Source: Anaspis maculata (taxonomy: Eukaryota; Arthropoda; Insecta; Coleoptera; Scraptiidae). From it: a DNA stretch of 64,000 nucleotides. This document shows positions 38,201 through 45,800 of the stretch, in pieces (positions within the stretch are counted from its first letter, which is position 1; every line of letters starts with the position of its first letter). The stretch covers positions 86,313,602 through 86,377,601 of the forward strand of contig OX421963.1 in NCBI GenBank assembly GCA_949128115.1, given 5' to 3'. The notes under the pieces are model-generated. The model had not been told where the DNA came from and searched no databases. It was given only the letters and a program-made list of their open reading frames with translations. The translations under genes and the position numbers were made by a program.

Positions 38201-39303
38201 ACAGACGGGTTCAGTACCCCGATGATGGTTCCAGTTTTAGTTTTCCAGAATTCTTTGTAAGCAGACCCGAATAAAAACATTGACACGGTTTTAATGTCGT
38301 CTTTCAAATCGCTCAGAGTAATAATAGCATATTGGGAACCTTTTTGTGAAGTTCTCACCGGGCTTTTGTTACAAATGACTCCGGCAATCACCCAGTTTTT
38401 ATCATTCAAATTGCCTCGAATGAAGTTCGGCAGCCTGGAAAATGATACTGCTTCGCGGCCTGTCATGCGGTCTTGGAGCGCGGCTGAAGATATTAAGGGG
38501 TTAACGATACGTAGCCCAAATATTGGATCTGCATACACATCGCCTTGTTTAATAATAGCCGGTTTTGGAGCATTTGTAGCACTAGCAGCCGATTTCCAAG
38601 AGGTACAAGGCGCCTGGAGCTGATTCTTCAAACCTGAGGTCGAATCAGCCGGTGTCAGTAACCGTTTTACATCTTTACCACAATCATTATATTTCCTGTT
38701 TTCGTAGTATTTATTCTCTTCGTCGTCTGAACTGTCCGTATCGCCAGAATGCACTGCACTATTCTTTTTGTCGCCTTTTTTCCCATTCCCTATCGCTACC
38801 ACATCCGAGCTGTTTTCAACACTGAACAAATCAGCATCTTGTAATTTTTTCGGTTTAGACCCCAATTCCTCAGCAGCAGCAAAAAACGTGTCCAGTAAAT
38901 CGTCTGCCATGCCTACATTAACAAAAACAAATTAACCAACCTGAATTTTGTATTTTAACCGCAAAACTCACCTTCAGAACACTTGAAAACAACAAAAACA
39001 TTAAACAGAATAATGCGGTTATGTTTTTGCGCGCCTTTTTTGTGACGGCAGCAAAGTGACAGCGCTAACAGCCGCTGGTGCCAACGTGACGGCGCTAACC
39101 TCACCGAAAACGTCAATCGATGTCAATATTTTAAAGGGACAAAGAGGTCACTGACTGGCGATTACAAAATCGAAAAAAACTACGGAAAAAGCGACAAATG
39201 TACTCACGATGCGATTCTTGGCGATTTCATCGTACGACAGGTACGAAAAAATCTTCTCCAGTGCGACGTCTGGCGTGTACAAAATGACTGGTTCTCCGCT
39301 CAT
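14298..39303 (-). CDS. FBXO28: F-box only protein 28 orthologue (five coding exons)
   Basis: Substrate receptor of an SCF (Skp1-Cul1-F-box) ubiquitin ligase. Exons in transcript order: 39303-39208, 17560-17312, 16210-16033, 15089-14932, 14864-14298; all junctions are GT-AG and all phases fit, giving 415 residues (human about 370). The F-box is split: exon 1 ends SYLSYDEIAKNRI and exon 2 begins VCRKFNEVGSRML. Exon 2 has the diagnostic LLPRRESERRAHPLARHCDI and MTYMKYIENNLLCFIPGK, and exon 3 has LLQELRDLSSMAMEHFDEHI. Exons 4-5 are coiled coil followed by a basic tail (KSRKRKM). ATG 39,303 is the only in-frame ATG before the domain. Intron 1 is 21.6 kb and contains MCM10 on the same strand. Confidence 0.93.
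15170..15640 (-). repeat. Putative 5S-rRNA-derived SINE in FBXO28 intron 3
   Basis: A GC-rich block quite unlike its surroundings. Read on the minus strand it begins near GCAACGCTCAACGCGGTC followed by TTGGATGGGAGACCGCC, which matches the internal Pol III promoter of 5S rRNA (intermediate element and C box). It then runs about 450 bp to an end near 15,170. No ORF is convincing. A 5S-headed SINE is the best reading; a chimaeric 5S pseudogene is the alternative. Confidence 0.45.
16790..16895. repeat. Small palindrome
   Basis: AATTTTGTCTTTATTGAAC is mirrored by GTTCAATAAAGACAAAATT about 60 bp later, with an inner duplicated GTCAACTCCACACAATT. In FBXO28 intron 2. Confidence 0.6.
17760..18260. 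repeat. Dispersed repeat B, copy 1 (inverted partner at 28,340-28,790)
   Basis: About 450 bp with high similarity to the complement of 28,340-28,790. Shared blocks include CGGATGTGCGTACGCAACCC, ATAACTGCGTTTTACATTG and GGTTGGCATCACTGGAGATG. The two copies face each other 10 kb apart in the same FBXO28 intron. No coding capacity seen. Confidence 0.75.
18507..18636. repeat. MITE family C (GGCTCGATACC ends), copy 1
   Basis: Closely matches the complete copy at 35,205-35,339: GGCTCGATACCAAGTT..., GACGGCGTAACTTGCC, GTAACCGCACTTACGGCGGT, CCCCAACTTG. The right terminal repeat is degraded here (TAGGTCG in place of GTATCGAGCC). Confidence 0.75.
18779..18973. repeat. Short MITE with TTACAGAACTTCGT terminal repeats
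   Basis: The left end GGCTTTACAGAACTTCGT is mirrored by ACGAAGTTCTGTAAAAGC at the right, with a second inner pair GTCGCCGGCGACA / TGTCCCCGGCGACA. Non-coding, inside FBXO28 intron 1. Confidence 0.7.
19000..20700. other. Gene-free intron sequence
   Basis: FBXO28 intron 1. I see no exon, RNA gene or complete element. At 20,480-20,670 there is a copy of a ~180 bp dispersed repeat that recurs at 54,580-54,765 (GTGGAATAAGATTTGA ... GGGGTGACACARCCGATTTTTT). Confidence 0.5.
20880..22610. repeat. Degenerate long-period tandem repeat (about 0.45-0.55 kb units)
   Basis: At least four diverged repeats of a block that reads GGAGCCC...CCTGGTATCATT, then AATCGGCAnAATCGAATGA, CTCATTTGGAGAATAAA, TGCCGTTAGAAGATTTTT and GCCCGCGTTTTCAAG. 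Copies are centred near 20,960, 21,560, 21,980 and 22,510. No ORF is conserved between copies. Confidence 0.55.
22741..24262. repeat. Foldback element of about 1.5 kb
   Basis: Ends AGGCCAGGCGGTA / TACCGCCTGGCCT with arms of about 700 bp. The arms meet around a ~90 bp spacer near 23,500, flanked by CTTGGAAATGTACTCTCTTCCAG and its near complement. An ORF of about 90 codons that stays open in both arms (22,897-23,166 and the complement of 23,827-24,108) has no recognisable domain. On the opposite strand an ORF reading CGKTIKCDLSDPHKEI is likewise kept. Neither is claimed as a gene. Confidence 0.85.
24295..25129. repeat. Non-autonomous DNA element with a nested MITE
   Basis: The terminal repeats TGGCGGATTTACCC and GGGTAAATCCGCCA enclose about 830 bp of GC-poor DNA with C-rich patches. 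Near the right end, 24,976-25,112 is itself an inverted repeat (GTCAGCTTAATTAGCAGC ... GCGACTAAATAAGCTGAC), which I read as a nested insertion. The target duplication is unclear. Confidence 0.55.
25591..27952. repeat. Foldback element of about 2.36 kb
   Basis: Arms of about 1.1 kb. The left GAAATTTACCATTCAGGTCT end is mirrored by AGACCTGAATGGTGAATTTC on the right. Inner blocks are ACTGAAACAAATCAACGCTG on the left versus CAGCGTTGATTAGTTTCAGT-like sequence on the right, and CACATGCGTCC / GGACGCATGTG near the centre (about 26,800). Fragments of the family occur in a gek intron (5,335-5,460). No transposase domain recognised. Confidence 0.85.
28340..28790. repeat. Dispersed repeat B, copy 2, interrupted by hairpin MITE A
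   Basis: Inverted partner of 17,760-18,260. The colinear match is broken at 28,457-28,563 by a partial family A hairpin (CCGCAGTACACTGATGTAGC, TGTTGCCTAAAATCGTGG), so the MITE apparently inserted into this repeat or recombined with it. Confidence 0.65.
29230..29640 (+). pseudogene. Tc1/mariner-like transposase N-terminal relic
   Basis: The open segment 29,299-29,562 encodes VKKQWVEHGNFARRGGDGRS, then RISTVDQDQALFDQLRHDPF and STAREAINETAFPG. This has the layout of the paired helix-turn-helix region of Tc1-like transposases: a Gly/Arg-rich GRPRIS-type linker, then a second HTH. No DDE catalytic part follows; the frame stops at 29,562 and the next reading is broken. Identification is by motif pattern only. 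Confidence 0.4.
31255..31930 (+). pseudogene. Possible LTR-retrotransposon fragment (LTR end, primer site, gag start)
   Basis: A polyadenylation hexamer (AATAAA, 31,262) is followed by about 150 bp ending CGTGACA, then TGGTGGAGGCGCC (31,414-31,426), which has the look of an LTR end plus primer-binding site. Further on, ATG 31,822 opens MAEQPQPIQPTATP, reminiscent of a gag start, but the frame closes after about 34 codons. No downstream pol is present. Confidence 0.3.
32030..33256. repeat. FB-type foldback element with tandem repeats in its arms
   Basis: Ends CTACGAAGGCGCAGAGC / GCTCTGCGCCTCCGTAG. Next inward are tandem repeats of a ~20-24 bp unit (GTCAATTGACAGAAAAAA): about four copies in the left arm (32,070-32,165, as complement) and about eighteen in the right arm (32,799-33,215). 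Further in, the arms pair again (CATGGTGGCGCCGCCATCTTGG / CCAAGATGGCGGCGCCACCATG region, about 32,370 and 32,610). The architecture resembles Drosophila FB elements. Confidence 0.8.
32799..33215 (+). repeat. Minisatellite (about 18 copies, unit 20-24 bp)
   Basis: The unit is AGTCGCAATTGACAGAAAAA, alternating with variants ending GCCAGAATAA. The dyad CAATTG is in nearly every unit. It lies wholly inside the right arm of the FB-type element. It is not a CRISPR array: there are no unique spacers and the units are directly adjacent. Confidence 0.85.
34606..35024. repeat. MITE with TTGTTTACGCGAGG ends, itself containing a hairpin MITE A
   Basis: The left end TTGTTTACGCGAGG (34,608) mirrors CCTCGCGTAAACAA (right, to 35,022). 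The corresponding point in the opposite foldback arm (near 33,600) is uninterrupted. Inside, 34,791-34,929 is a family A hairpin MITE (CCGCAGTACACTGATGTAGC ... TTCAAGAATAGCGGCC), so three elements are nested. Confidence 0.75.
34791..34929. repeat. Hairpin MITE family A, nested copy
   Basis: Contains the core TGTTGCCTAAAATCGTGG/TTTTTAGGCAACTTTC stem and the CCGCAGTACACTG ... AGTGTACTGCGGAATG inner repeats, with one terminal repeat (TCACACGATTCAAGAATAGC) at the right only. Confidence 0.75.
35205..35339. repeat. MITE family C, complete copy with target duplication GTTAG
   Basis: 135 bp with terminal repeats GGCTCGATACCAAGTTG / CAACTTGGTATCGAGCC. Flanked by GTTAG on both sides (35,200-35,204 and 35,340-35,344). 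The opposite arm of the surrounding foldback shows the empty site with a single copy (CCAAATCTAACACCG, near 33,415), so both the insertion and the 5-bp duplication are directly visible. Confidence 0.9.
35465..35691 (+). CDS. Unrecognised open segment, possibly a terminal exon or gene relic
   Basis: About 75 codons stay open up to a stop at 35,689, preceded by possible acceptors (AAATCTAAGTGCAG, GTGCATCTGCAG) and followed by AATAAA (35,700). The protein has ordinary composition with patches such as PKEDFDWFENCSRVLSLYLQ and TVIFPYTCTCEKLD. I do not recognise a family. It lies on the plus strand in FBXO28 intron 1 between a foldback and MCM10. It could be the last exon of an unseen gene, a transposon relic, or chance. 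Confidence 0.25.
35900..36780. other. Gene-free stretch downstream of MCM10
   Basis: No repeat family of this window, RNA gene or convincing ORF. The short ORFs on the minus strand (36,233-36,714) show no domain. The MCM10 3' UTR should lie at its right edge, but I see no canonical AATAAA there on the minus strand. Confidence 0.5.
36781..38910 (-). CDS. MCM10: MCM10 replication initiation factor, intronless coding region
   Basis: 709-residue MCM10, a DNA-binding scaffold that acts in the nucleus with the CMG helicase at origin firing and fork progression. The conserved internal domain spans about residues 120-300: an OB fold (NWVIAGVICNKSP ... GTIIGVLNPSVLDKK) followed by the CCCH zinc finger (C270, C280, C289, H294; GTCKSTKKNGEPCTS, CEFCIYHLKQEY). 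The C-terminal zinc-binding region is at about 600-675 (RCLTCKY, CGNCGNRTVC, CTNCGSGKW). The N-terminus is acidic and Ser-rich. The coding region has no intron. A 59-nt intron in the 5' UTR (38,971-38,913, GTGAG...TAG) is likely, placing ATG two bases after the acceptor. Nested in FBXO28 intron 1 on the same strand. Confidence 0.95.
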   Translation of the reverse strand: MADDLLDTFFAAAEELGSKPKKLQDADLFSVENSSDVVAIGNGKKGDKKNSAVHSGDTDSSDDEENKYYENRKYNDCGKDVKRLLTPADSTSGLKNQLQAPCTSWKSAASATNAPKPAIIKQGDVYADPIFGLRIVNPLISSAALQDRMTGREAVSFSRLPNFIRGNLNDKNWVIAGVICNKSPVRTSQKGSQYAIITLSDLKDDIKTVSMFLFGSAYKEFWKTKTGTIIGVLNPSVLDKKEGSKDVACLSVETAQKVMILGQSKDLGTCKSTKKNGEPCTSIVNLSKCEFCIYHLKQEYQKCSKRSVLQSSFVGQGLTALRNKVLGKDQVFYAGKIYGAIPARRNKKLEKQDDDRLKALIGNAPLKQSKILNSPVVKKGAAVNVELTMKQRAKDLELLKKLGGGDCSASPGSDLKASSSVTMEEAKANAVQVLAKLKAKAAENKELANGNKDGSNGTSKGSNGTFETSRETSKDCPSIRLSGTSSVIDLNAKISTKHVNRAKMNAMNYIRKNGGIAKADPNSVKSKKRPVDPSLLESDPKKQKVEQNDFRSDRFKKIMAATSKHADLLQAHDDEEQEKYFFKLEAKERLEEKMAQTYKVPCKAVRCLTCKYTNFSASQKCKDERHPLRVFDTTKRFFKCGNCGNRTVCLEVVPMTACTNCGSGKWERTGMMKEKIAGATHSLSIRGGEQKFINSVASDANLSLLVPDE
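38973..39207 (-). promoter_or_regulatory. Probable MCM10 promoter and 5' UTR start inside FBXO28 intron 1
   Basis: Only about 235 bp separate the MCM10 5' UTR donor (38,972/38,971) from the FBXO28 exon 1 donor (39,208/39,207). MCM10 transcription must therefore start inside this part of the FBXO28 intron, or MCM10 shares the FBXO28 start by alternative splicing. No TATA box is evident. Confidence 0.4.
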
Positions 39304-39309
39304 CTTGGC

Positions 39310-39880
39310 CGAATCGCACTTGAATCGTATCGAATGCACTTGCAAATCGAACGTTTTCCACGCTTGCCGTGTTTCCAGATGATTTGAATCGTTTACGAAC
39401 CAGAATACGTCGCAGATTCATAAACAAAAACAATCATCCACCATCTTGTTCTACAAAAAACTAATTTGGTTTGACGTTACTTGCGCCAAGCTCACGACAA
39501 GAAAGTTACTAAACCGCGCTTGCACTTGCTTCTGTAAATCTACGCTGATCGAAGCTTTGGATCAAATCAGTGATCACTGAATCATTTTCAAAGCTTTATA
39601 CGTTCCACTAGAAATACACTGGGAAAGCGCGGCTTGCCCACAGAGCTTTTTCAAATTTGCAAATCGCAGGGAGTTTCAGTTTGGCATTGGCAACGCTTAC
39701 TGTCATTTTTGACGTTTCCACGCTTCTGACGCAAAACTGACACTGACACCCAAACAAAAAGATTTGAAAACTGGCATTGGACGTTATATAATTTCTGCAC
39801 GAAAACTTCGCAGTTCAAGTAAGTTTCATCAATTAAAAGAAAAATGAATAACAAATAAAGCTGCATTCGTCCGCAGATCA
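39310..39880. promoter_or_regulatory. Divergent promoter region, FBXO28 (-) and coiled-coil gene (+)
   Basis: About 570 bp between the two start codons. On the plus side a 5' UTR exon ends TTCAA at 39,818, with a 58-nt intron (GTAAGT ... CCGCAG, 39,819-39,876) just before ATG 39,881. No TATA box is obvious. The head-to-head layout suggests a shared promoter. Confidence 0.45.
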
Positions 39881-42800
39881 ATGCAAGATTCGGTGTACCA
39901 TTCGCACGAGGAGCTCGAAGATGACGTCGATGAGTTCCTGGCCAAAATGGAAGCGAAATGCTCCCCCGGACGCAAGAAAGTGCCGAAAAGCGACACCAAT
40001 GATTTGCTCCTGGTTCTTTCCGATGTAGGATAGAGTTGTCATTCGATTCAGAGTAATTTATGAACAGGGTATTGTTGCAGGAGTTTGAATCGTTGGGATT
40101 TCCGATGCTCAATCTCGACCAACCTGTTGCTGAGGTGCTGAAAGACGTTGCCGAAGCGTCCAGGTTGCTGGTTCACAGGCACAGGAAGACGCTGGGGCAG
40201 ATGAAGAACGTCAACATTGAGGGGAGGAATAAAGACTGCAAATACCAAGAGCTGGAGGTAATTTGTGGTCTGTTAAATACAAAGAAAAGTTGTTGTTTTA
40301 TTGCAAAATGACCATTATTGCATAAATTTGTTACTAAACTAGCTTAATGGCTCGAAAATAAGCCAAATTGTGCATAATTATAATCAACAAAATTTCCATT
40401 CTGAGGTCAAGTTGGCGTGGGAAACAAAATTTCCATTAATTGGAGTTACTGGATTTAGTCCAGTAAAACTGCACGGTTTAACCTCGAACTAATTACAACA
40501 GAAATAATTTTTCGGCCATCAAGTTTCGTTTGGCTGTCTAAACAACATATTAAAAATTAAGAAAAATTTGAGTAGGGGAAAACGTCAAAAATGGTATACT
40601 TATCCAATCTGGCCAAAGGACGTTAACCATAATTCTTGATAAAGAATCAATAATAAATTAAATTTTTGTTGTTTATCAGTTCAGTACCCCTTCATGAACA
40701 ACACAGAGAAAATATAGAACAATACAGGTAGGGGAACAAGTCCAAAATGTCAAAACCAATCTGGAAGTAGGCGCTAAGTGGGCGATTTTCGTTTTCAATG
40801 TCGGATCAATTCGGGCAAGTTTGACATTGTTTCCTACTAAATTTGACGTTGTGAATTCAATAAAGGTGATTTAATTGTCACTAAAACATATTTAAGCAAG
40901 TTTTACTGAAAAAAACACGTTTTTTCGGACTTTTTTCTTTTTTTTAAATTTCGTCTGTGTCGTTGAAATAATTTTTTATCACAATTCTTGCATACTTCAT
41001 CTATTCCAAGTATCTTACACAGAAAAATCATGCACTGAATGTATATCTTTTATTTTAACAAAGTGATATAATCGATTTGTTGCAAAAGCTGCCAAACGAC
41101 CATTTTTGCTCAAAAAATGTACGCACTCTTGCGGTAAAAAAGAAGCTGTAAGTGTAAAATACATTTTTTTTTTAAGTTTTTGAACTGCGGATTATAGAGA
41201 AAGCATTCCTTTTTTCGTTCAGTAGAGGCAGTCGTATGAAAGTTGTATTTTAAAAGACGCATCATAGTTTTTGCGTGAACCTGCGTGAATTTTCGAGTAA
41301 AAAATTAGCGTTGAACAGTTTTCGCAACAAATCAGTTTTATCAATCTGTGAGAATGAAATGCACATCCAATGCATAGGATTTAACGTGGTTTAATCACAA
41401 TCTTGTTGTTTGTTTTGATGAATAATAACGAAGAAACATATAGTTTTGCCTGATTTTTTTTTATTCTTTCCTTTGAGAAAGTCAGCTAGCCAATTCATAT
41501 TTCGATTTTTTATTTTTTCAGCTGGTGACACTACAATAAAATAAACTAAAAAACAGTCAATATCTTACGATAGAGCTTGAATAACTTGATAAGAAAAAAA
41601 TTGTAGGGTATCTCGTCGAAAAAAATGGGCTCTACGAAAATACGGAAAAAAATTACAAACTGATGCACTCCCCGACTATACCGGTATTTGGCATTTGGCT
41701 AGCTTGTTCAAACTTGTTTTTATTCCAATTTTGGGGTTATCATTGGATTCAGAATATGGGAATTAGTCGAAAATGATACCTAACTTGACGGTATAGCACC
41801 AATATGGAAAAAAAGGAAATTTCACAAACCTCTCGTATACAGGTGTCCCGGAATAAGTGTTACAAAACTTACAGGGAGATAGAAAAACGAGAAGTAAGAG
41901 GACTTTTGTTAATAAACATACCTTCGCAAATGTATAATAACGGAGATACAGGCCTTCAAAGTTGTTTTTTGAAAACAGTTTTCTTTGCATAACTTTTGAA
42001 CGTATCAACCGATTTCATTAAAATTCAAACCAAAGTTCACTGAGACAGGTTTTCATTGATAATAATAACGAATTTCATCAGATATTTTTAGGGGCAAAGA
42101 TAATAGGAGGTACCCTCTACCTTTTCCCCTAATTCTTGACCCCCTTGAATATTTTTGAAAACGGTTTCAATTTTTGAATTCTGCGTCCAATTTTAAGGGA
42201 AAAGTTACTTTGCAAAATTTTGATTAGAGGCTTCATTTTCAAGATATTTTGGTTTGTTACATTGGAAAACATCACGAAATCGCCACTTTCCTGGGCCCAA
42301 AATGTTTTTTTTTCTGAAAAACTCCATGTTTCTCAGCGGAAATGGTGATGTATCAACGTAAAACACCCAGAAAACTCATTCCAGTTGACGAATCATGGGT
42401 TTTCTTGAATTTTAATTTCTAGGCCCAGGAAAGTGGCGATTTCGACATGTTTTCCAATGTTTCAATCCCAAATATCTCGAAAACGGAGCCTCTATAAAAT
42501 TTTGCAAGAGTAACTTTTCTCTTGAAATTGTCTTGAAAAAACAATTTCCAAAAATATTCGGGGAGGTCAAGAATAGGGGGAAAAGGGGGAAGGCACCCCC
42601 TATTATCTTCGCCCCTAAAAATGTTTGATGGAATGCGTTACTACTGTTCAATAGAGATCTAGTTTCAGTAAACTCAAGTTCAAATTTGACTGAAATCGGT
42701 TGAACGGTTCAAAAGTTATGCAAAAAAACTGTTTTTAAAAACCAACTTTGAAGGCCTGTATCTTCGTTATTATACGTTTGGGAGAGTATGTTTATTAACA

Positions 42801-45800
42801 AAAGTCCCCTTATTTTTCAAATCCCTATCTCCCTGTTAGTTTTGTAACACTTATTCCGGGACACCAATTCGACTAACGTTCAAATTGTGAATAAGTAGTT
42901 TGGGTTGCCTGAAAAAAAGAGGATCGTCGAAATGATTTTTTTTTAAACCTTGAATTGATATCGGCAAGCTTGCTATCGTTTCCAACTAAATCTAAGCTTC
43001 TGATATCAAATATGGTGTTCAAAATTGAATTGAAACACGATTAAACAAGTTTTACTAGAGGAACGACGATTTTGGTCATTGAAATTGTCGTTTTGTAATT
43101 TCGGTTTCCGTATGGTTGGAATCACCTCAATTGAATATTTTCAACAAAAATTACTTTCAACTTTCTGAAAAAATATTCCTAAAATCTTCAACCTCACTTG
43201 CTTATAATCATCGATTATCACTATTTTTGCAAATGAATTCTGGATTTTGTGAAATTTTGTTTGGTCAAATCCGTTGAAAACAATGGGCAAAGGCATTAGC
43301 GCACGAGTCATATGGATATCCATTTAAAGATTTTGGGAACTCTATTGTCTAGTGCCGCTGTTTGTGGATGGGTGGCGTTAGCGATCCACGTCGCTGTTGG
43401 ATATCCTTCAGACATGCGTAAGACGAAAAGTAGTCGGCTTCTAAAGCATACTTACCTGGCGTAGGGGTTACCGTGATCAACAAGGCGGTTCCCCCAGGAC
43501 GAGGCCCTTCCATTGCACTACGGTCGGGCTGACACCTGCGATTATCCCTAATGCGGATAACTCGGGCGCACAATTTTTGGTAGTCGGGACTGCGTGCGCG
43601 CTGTCCCGGTCTTATTCAATTAAACTTAATTTCACACAGCGTGTTAACAAATGTTAAGTTTGTATTTTAACTATTTTAGCACATAAGTGATTTCCTTATT
43701 CCCCTACTCACTCCATATATATTCATTTTTCGTACATATTTTTTCATGATAGTTCTTTCTTATAGTGCGGGAGCCCACTGCAAAATTCTGGGTCGATCGC
43801 TTTTATGAAGAATTTCTGTTTCAATCGATAGTGGGCAATACGATGAATCTTCCGATACCCGACAGCCACCTTGCATCCCCTGCTATAAGGGTCGCCGCCG
43901 GTTTTAAAGATGCTCATTTTGAATCATTTTTTACACCTCTTGCTTATATAAAAAAATGTCACAATGATTGACAGAAGGCGACATGGTCGAGTGGTCTAGA
44001 TCAAAGTAAACGAATTAGTGGGGGGGTTAGCGGAATGGTCTGTGCATTTTGTGATCAAAGCATGAAATTTGGCATACTAGTTCAGAAGACCCTCCTTCGC
44101 AATTCCAGATGTGGCGCCACGCGAGATTTTGCGCCAGAGACGCTGTATTGCGGTTAATATACCTGCTAGGGGTAAATTCTGCAAAAATGGTTCCTGACCG
44201 GTCGCTGGTCCCGCAGTCGGTATTTTTTTAGTTCTGTTTAGTTGAAACTACATGTAGAAATGAGTGAGGAACACATTTTCACAAGCAAAGTTCCAAATGC
44301 TGCCATTATACGTTGTTTCAATACATTTTGAGGCCAACTTTGTTTTAGTACAAGAAACTTGGTAAAAAAATTGCCAATACCTCGGCAAAGATATGAACGT
44401 CCTGAAAATTTGATACTCTGTCCAGAATTATGTACCCTACTACATATCTAGAATTGCCAAAAATCGCACCCCGAGGCTTCGAGTTATTGGAGGGGGGGGT
44501 AAAAAATTGCAACTCAAAATGAAAGGTATAGAACCCGATGGAACCCGTCAATCCAATGGATGCAAATACGTCGTAGTTCGACGCATCACAACCAGTTGAT
44601 ACAATTTTAGCACAAAAAGTGTCGATCATTGTTGAAGGGGGGTCGTGGGGAAGGGCGAAACTCGGCTGGGTGGCTCTTTTTCTCCTGGGCCATGAAGAAT
44701 CGATCCTGACAAGATTGGTATCTTTTCCGACTAAATTCAATGTCCTGAACTTGAATCCGATGTGTAAATTTGGATAAAAACAAGTTCGAACAAGTTAACT
44801 TGAGAAAACCTGTTTTTTCTTCGACAATTTTCACGAAACATTTTTTTACTGTTAGAGGTATTCATCTATGGAAATATTTCAGAGGCCATTAGATTGAACT
44901 GTATTCTTAACGAAAATTATCCATTCGATCTGTAATTTTGTTTTCCGACACAGAAAAAACCGATTTGAACTTTAGTCGGCACTGCCCGGCGTCTACTAAT
45001 GACCAGAACACTACAGCATGCACCATCAAGTAATAACTCAATACCCTGCATTGCGATTTATGGCGATTTTGTTTATGTTTTAGGGAATTCAGTTCTGCAC
45101 AGATCCTCGAACTTTCAAAGATTAGTTATAATTTTCCAGATAGTTTGAGCTGTTTTTATTTAAAGATGCATGGTGTAGTGTTCTGGTCAGTAGTAGACGA
45201 CGGGCTGTGCCGACTAAAGTTCAAATCAATTTTTTCTATCTCGAAAAACAAAGTTACAGATCGAATGGATGATTTTCGTGAAGAATACAGTTCAATCTAA
45301 TGGCCTCTAAAATATTTTCAAAGATGAATGCCTCTAACAGTAAAAAAAAGTTTTGTGGAAATTGTCAAAGAAAAAACAGGTTTTCTCAAGTTGACTTGTT
45401 TGAACTTGTTTTTGTCCAAATTTATACATCGGATTCAAGTTCAGGACATTGAATTTAGTCGGAAAAGATACCAATCTTGTCGTGATCGATTCTTCATGGC
45501 CCAGGAAGAAAAAGAGCCACCCAGTCGAGTTTCGCCCTCCCCCACGACCCCCCTACAACAATGATCGACACCTTTTGTGCCAAAATTGTATCAACGGGAT
45601 GTGATGCGTCAGACTATGACGTATTTGTATCCATTGGATTGACGGGTTCTATACCTTTAATTTTGAGTTGCAATTTTACACCCCCCTCCAATAACTCGAA
45701 GCCTTGGGGTGCGATTTTTGGCACTTTTAGATATGTAGTAGGGCACTTAATTCTGAACAGAATATCAAATTTTCAGTACGATCATATCTTTGCCGAGGTT

